Shown here: piece by piece, positions 60,794 through 64,000 of the stretch | Layout of the letters: each line of letters begins with the position of its first letter | How positions within the stretch are numbered: the stretch's first letter is position 1 | Source: Wansuia hejianensis | GTDB taxonomy: Bacteria > Bacillota > Clostridia > Lachnospirales > Lachnospiraceae | Assembly (NCBI RefSeq): GCF_014337215.1 | Contig: NZ_CP060635.1 | Coordinates: forward strand, 3,543,501-3,607,500 | Reading direction: 5' to 3' | DNA length: 64,000 nt | Made by a program: the position numbers and the translations under genes | The notes under the pieces: model-generated | Database searches by the model: none | The model's input: the letters and a program-made list of their open reading frames with translations, nothing else | What the model was told of the DNA's origin: nothing

Positions 60794-60854
60794 AATGAGG
60801 CTGTCACAGAACTGGAATCTGAAGATTTCACGTTGTGGGGCAGCTCATTTTTTT
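60794..60854 (+). terminator. Terminator between the two aldolase genes
   Basis: AATGAG(G)CTG (60794-60803) pairs with CAGCTCATT (60841-60849) with a bulged G, then TTTTTTT. It lies 18 bases before the next ATG, so the second gene depends on read-through. Confidence 0.7.
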
Positions 60855-60871
60855 GACAAGGAGGAATAGAG

Positions 60872-61792
60872 ATGAAAAGATATCCCCGTGGAATTATGGC
60901 TACGGCTTGTATACCGTGGACGGAAGATTACTGCTTTGATGAACAGATGTTCCGGCAGGAGGTAGATCTGCTTTGTGACAATGGTCTGAAGAATATTTAT
61001 CTCTATGGAACGGCAGGAGAAGGCTACAGTGTCAGCAATACGCAGTATCTGGAAATAGTAAAGGCATTTTACGAAGAGACTCGGTGCAGGCAGGGGGTGC
61101 GTCCGATGGTTGGAGTCATCAGCCTGTCTCCGGATGAAATACTCCGAAGAATCGACTGTGCGGCGGCGGCAGGGATCAGAGATTTTCAGATATCTTTTCC
61201 AGCCTGGGGAGCGGTGGGCGACAGTGAGGCCCTGACGTTTTTACACTATATCTGTGACAGGTTTCCGGAACTTTCTTTCATGCATTATAATAATGGACTT
61301 CGTTCCAGGAAGAAACTGGGAGGGAAGGATTACGAACGGATTTGCAGGGAAATTCCAAACCTTGTGGCAGTGAAGCATACGGCGGCCACTGTCTATGAGA
61401 TACTGGATCTGATGGAACGGGATCTGCCTTTGCAGATATTTTTTCTGGAGGAAGCCTATGGCTATGCCAGCCTGACCGGAGAAGCCTCTCTTCTCATTTC
61501 TCTTGGGAATATCAATTACCGGCGGACACAGGAGTATTATCAGGCAGGAGTGGAGCAAGACACAGGGAAAGTGATACGGTTGGCCGGGGAGTTCCACAGA
61601 TGCCTGGAGCTGGTAGGGCGCCTACCGGCAGGAAAAATGGATGGAGCCTATGATAAGCTATTTGTAAAATTTTCCCTGCCAGATTTCCCACAGAGGCTCT
61701 ATCCGCCGTATGAGGGGATCAGCGATGAAGAATATGAGATTTTCAGGGCAGAAGTTGCAGCTGCACTTCCCCATTGGCTGGAAGAGATATAA
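60872..61792 (+). CDS. Divergent DapA-family aldolase
   Basis: A 306-residue paralogue of the preceding gene. It has LYGTAGEGYSVSNTQYLEIV for the carboxylate, the active Tyr within SFMHYNNGLRSRK, and the Lys in LVAVKHTAATVYE. The usual YNxPxRT is replaced by YNNGLRS, and the C-terminal domain is longer, so it is a distinct branch whose substrate is unknown. AAGGAGG precedes the ATG. Its message relies on passing the terminator just upstream. Confidence 0.75.
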   Translation: MKRYPRGIMATACIPWTEDYCFDEQMFRQEVDLLCDNGLKNIYLYGTAGEGYSVSNTQYLEIVKAFYEETRCRQGVRPMVGVISLSPDEILRRIDCAAAAGIRDFQISFPAWGAVGDSEALTFLHYICDRFPELSFMHYNNGLRSRKKLGGKDYERICREIPNLVAVKHTAATVYEILDLMERDLPLQIFFLEEAYGYASLTGEASLLISLGNINYRRTQEYYQAGVEQDTGKVIRLAGEFHRCLELVGRLPAGKMDGAYDKLFVKFSLPDFPQRLYPPYEGISDEEYEIFRAEVAAALPHWLEEI

Positions 61793-61843
61793 GCGACTAT
61801 TGAATTTCGGACATTTATAGCATAAAGTTGACGGTTTGCAGCA

Positions 61844-61872
61844 TTGTCATTCGCGGTTCCTTTTGATATAGT
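61844..61872 (+). promoter_or_regulatory. Promoter of the AraC-type regulator gene
   Basis: TTGTCA (61844-61849), a 17-base spacer and TATAGT (61867-61872). Confidence 0.65.
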
Positions 61873-61926
61873 GAGGCTGAAAGCAAAGATCCCTGCCATC
61901 ATGGAGGGATCGGGGAGGGATGAAAA

Positions 61927-62835
61927 ATGAGTGGACCGGGTGTTTTGGACTTCAGAATCGGGGAAGTCCGTTTTCAGATGTTGACCCTGGACCCGGATTT
62001 CGAGCCGAACAAAGAAGAGCTGTATCTCAGGCATCAGCACCAGTGTTTTGAGCTTCACTATGTGTACCGGGGGAAATGTGTGTTCGGCATTCGTGACGGA
62101 GAGTGCTGTGTTCAGAAGGGGGAGATATGCCTGATTCCGCCGGGGTTTTATCATTCAAACCGTGAAGTGTCCTCAGATCTGGGCAAGCTCTGTATCGGAT
62201 TTGGAATGGAGGAGCCGGTAGCTGGATATTCTGACGAAGAGTCTCGCCGCCTGGAAAAAAAGCTTCTGTCACAGGGGGTGTTCGCCTGTGCAGCGGGGAC
62301 CCTGGAACCGATGCTGGAGCAGATTCGCTCCATGTCGAGAAGAGAGGGATGGGATTTGGTCGCCAGGGAACAGCTGAAGGCTATGCTGATTCTGCTGCTT
62401 TCAGAGCTGTCCCGCCAGATTGGGCTTCTGCCCCATAAGGAAGAGGCCGGAAGAGGAAAGCCGGGGGACATCAGGAGGAATTTCCTGATTGAAGAGTTCT
62501 TTTGCCGTGATTTTAATCTGAGGGACGGCGACCGGATACTGGCTGATAAGCTCAGCGTAAGCAGCCGCCATCTGGATCGTATCCTCAAATCATTGTACGG
62601 CAAAAGCTATAGGGAAAAACTGATGGAGATCCGCCTGGAAGTATCCATAGATCTGCTGAATTCGACGAATATCAGCATTGCAGAAATTTCGGAGCTGGTA
62701 GGCTACAGTGCGCCGGCTAATTTCAGCGCCTTTATTAAAAGCACTACAGGAATGACGCCGACGCAGATACGTCAGATGAAAAGGACGCGTTGTGAGATCC
62801 TGAATGAAAAGTCCAGAACAGCGGGGGCATGTTAA
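61927..62835 (+). CDS. AraC-family regulator with N-terminal cupin
   Basis: A 302-residue regulator. Residues about 35-90 form a cupin-like sensor (LRHQHQCFELHYVYRGKCVF, GEICLIPPGFYHS). The C-terminal 100 residues hold two HTH motifs: ILADKLSVSSRHLDRILKSL and ISIAEISELVGYSAPANFSA followed by TGMTPTQIR. It probably controls the MATE gene that follows 1 base after its stop, or the aldolases upstream. GGGAGGGA precedes the ATG. Confidence 0.9.
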   Translation: MSGPGVLDFRIGEVRFQMLTLDPDFEPNKEELYLRHQHQCFELHYVYRGKCVFGIRDGECCVQKGEICLIPPGFYHSNREVSSDLGKLCIGFGMEEPVAGYSDEESRRLEKKLLSQGVFACAAGTLEPMLEQIRSMSRREGWDLVAREQLKAMLILLLSELSRQIGLLPHKEEAGRGKPGDIRRNFLIEEFFCRDFNLRDGDRILADKLSVSSRHLDRILKSLYGKSYREKLMEIRLEVSIDLLNSTNISIAEISELVGYSAPANFSAFIKSTTGMTPTQIRQMKRTRCEILNEKSRTAGAC

Positions 62836-62836
62836 A

Positions 62837-64000
62837 ATGAACTGGTTAAAAAACAGGGAAGGTTATCCCTTTACCAACGGATTTCTGATCCGTCTGCTGC
62901 TGCCTGTCATGGCAGAGCTGGCACTGGTGAATATGATCGGGATTATTGATTCGATCATGGTCTCTGTGATCGGTGAGGAAGCAGTATCGGCGGTATCACT
63001 GGTGGATACTACCTTTTGCATGCTGACGCTTTTCTTCACCTCCCTGGCGAACGGAGCCGCTATCGTGTGCGGCCAGTTCCTGGGAGCAGGCAGGAAGAAA
63101 GAAGCCTGTGATTCGGCGGATCAGCTGTTCCTTTTCACAGTCCTGGCCTCGGTTGCTGCGGTTGTAGTGATGATGGCCTGCCGCACTTTGATATTCCGGG
63201 GAATCTATGGGTCCATAGAAGCAGATGTGGAATATAACGCGAATGTCTATATGACGGTTGTCGCGTTTTCAATTCCGTTTCTTTCTCTGTACAATGCGGG
63301 ATCAGCAATGTTCCGCATGATGGAAGACTCTGCAACGCCTATGAAGATGTCGCTGCTCATGAACGGCATTCACATCCCGCTGAATGCGGTGTTGCTTTAC
63401 GGGTTCCATTTCGGCATTGAGGGAGCTGCCCTATCAACGCTGGTATCCAGAGGCGTCACGAGTATTCTTATGATTGCGCTTTTGAGAAACCAGGGCCGTC
63501 TGCTACATCTGTCAAGGAGGCCGGTACTGAGATTCAGATGGGACCTCTTAAAACGTATTTTTCATATCGGTGTGCCGAATGGAATTGAAAACGGCATTTT
63601 CCAGCTGGGGACGATTCTTCTGCTGTCTCTGACCAGCACCTTCGGAACGGCGGCCATTGCGGCAAACGCGGTCTCCAATACGGTTGCGGTCTTCCAGACG
63701 CTGGCGGGTGAAGCTGTTGGTTATGTGATGCTGACGGTGGCAGCCCACTGTGTGGGAGCAGGGAAATATGAACAGGTCAGATTTTATGCCAAAAAGCTGC
63801 TTGGATTTTCCTACCTTATGGTGGCAGGGATTAATCTTCTGATTCTGTTTCTGATGCCGGTAATACTGAGGATTTACCACCTGTCGCCGTCGACGGGGGA
63901 ACTGACCCGGCAGATTATTATCATGATGGGGCTGTTCAGCGTGACGCTCTGGCCGGTGGGCTTTAACCTGCCGAATGTGCTCAGGGCAGCCAATGATGTT
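62837..64000 (+). CDS. MATE-family efflux transporter (cut by window end)
   Basis: The first 388 residues of a multidrug/toxic compound extrusion transporter, ending at the window edge. Marks: LIRLLLPVMAELALVNMIGI, DSIMVSVIGEEAVSAVSLVD, and IHIPLNAVLLYGFHFGIEGA at the second half of the first bundle; then a second bundle begins near IFHIGVPNGIENGIF. About nine to ten membrane segments are visible. It exports organic cations or drugs with Na+ or H+. The start lies 1 base after the AraC-type gene's stop. Confidence 0.9.
   Translation, partial: MNWLKNREGYPFTNGFLIRLLLPVMAELALVNMIGIIDSIMVSVIGEEAVSAVSLVDTTFCMLTLFFTSLANGAAIVCGQFLGAGRKKEACDSADQLFLFTVLASVAAVVVMMACRTLIFRGIYGSIEADVEYNANVYMTVVAFSIPFLSLYNAGSAMFRMMEDSATPMKMSLLMNGIHIPLNAVLLYGFHFGIEGAALSTLVSRGVTSILMIALLRNQGRLLHLSRRPVLRFRWDLLKRIFHIGVPNGIENGIFQLGTILLLSLTSTFGTAAIAANAVSNTVAVFQTLAGEAVGYVMLTVAAHCVGAGKYEQVRFYAKKLLGFSYLMVAGINLLILFLMPVILRIYHLSPSTGELTRQIIIMMGLFSVTLWPVGFNLPNVLRAANDV

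Overview
The window reads as chromosome of an anaerobic Gram-positive Clostridia bacterium, most likely a Lachnospiraceae-type gut organism. This is an inference from several signs. Base composition is balanced, and strong GGAGG ribosome-binding sites sit before most genes. There is a class III (oxygen-sensitive) ribonucleotide reductase, and a DUF134-NifX fusion. A T-box controls aspS, the LexA boxes are of the Gram-positive GAAC-N4-GTTC type, and the gene order rho / rpmE / yqhQ-like / prmC / prfA is conserved. I see no rRNA, phage, insertion sequence or CRISPR array.

Layout. 1-7.1 kb: end of an unknown gene, then a PucR-type regulator divergent from an NhaC-type antiporter, a UroD-superfamily protein, an MFS carrier and, behind a promoter-leader-terminator unit, a bacterial relative of methanogenesis marker protein 8 (DUF2099). 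7.1-15 kb: a carbohydrate locus with a complete ABC importer (ATPase, lipoprotein, two permeases), a DUF624 membrane protein and two cytoplasmic Asp-box (sialidase-fold) proteins. 15-18.9 kb: a zinc-ribbon protein, an unexplained structured C-rich island, a T-box leader and aspS, then SdpI-like and YkgJ-like genes. 18.9-21.2 kb: a radical SAM / DUF4130 DNA-repair pair behind a promoter with two LexA boxes. 21.4-31.1 kb: an anchored M3-type metallopeptidase, flavin reductase, rRNA methyltransferase, class Ic aminotransferase and a cell-wall run (L,D-transpeptidase, ddl, murF), then an SDR enzyme. 31.2-36.2 kb: a duplicated DUF1538 transporter with a tandem PII-like protein, a DtxR-type regulator, a candidate small RNA with C-rich loops, the DUF134-NifX fusion and a LysR regulator.

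36.4-43.8 kb: a sulfur block (four-module flavin/rhodanese/siroheme/ferredoxin protein, cysteine synthase, small rhodanese) followed by YfcE-like phosphodiesterases, an RlmL-like methyltransferase and rdgB. 43.9-44.7 kb: seven tRNA genes (Pro, Gly, Arg, His, Gln, Lys, Leu), none encoding CCA. 45-54.5 kb: rho, rpmE, yqhQ-like, prmC, prfA, a nucleotidyltransferase, glmM, a TPR lipoprotein and hflX. 54.7-59.7 kb: nrdD with a fused glutaredoxin-like tail, metY and a proline peptidase. 59.8-64 kb: two DapA/NanA-type aldolases, an AraC regulator and a MATE exporter cut by the window edge.

The best leads are the DUF2099/UroD locus with its attenuator-like leader, the small RNA candidate at 34.07-34.19 kb, the LexA-controlled radical SAM repair pair, the T-box whose specifier reads as Asn upstream of an aspartyl-tRNA synthetase with a non-discriminating-type His, and the PII-like/DUF1538 pair. 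All motifs and hairpins were read by eye; no database search or folding program was run.
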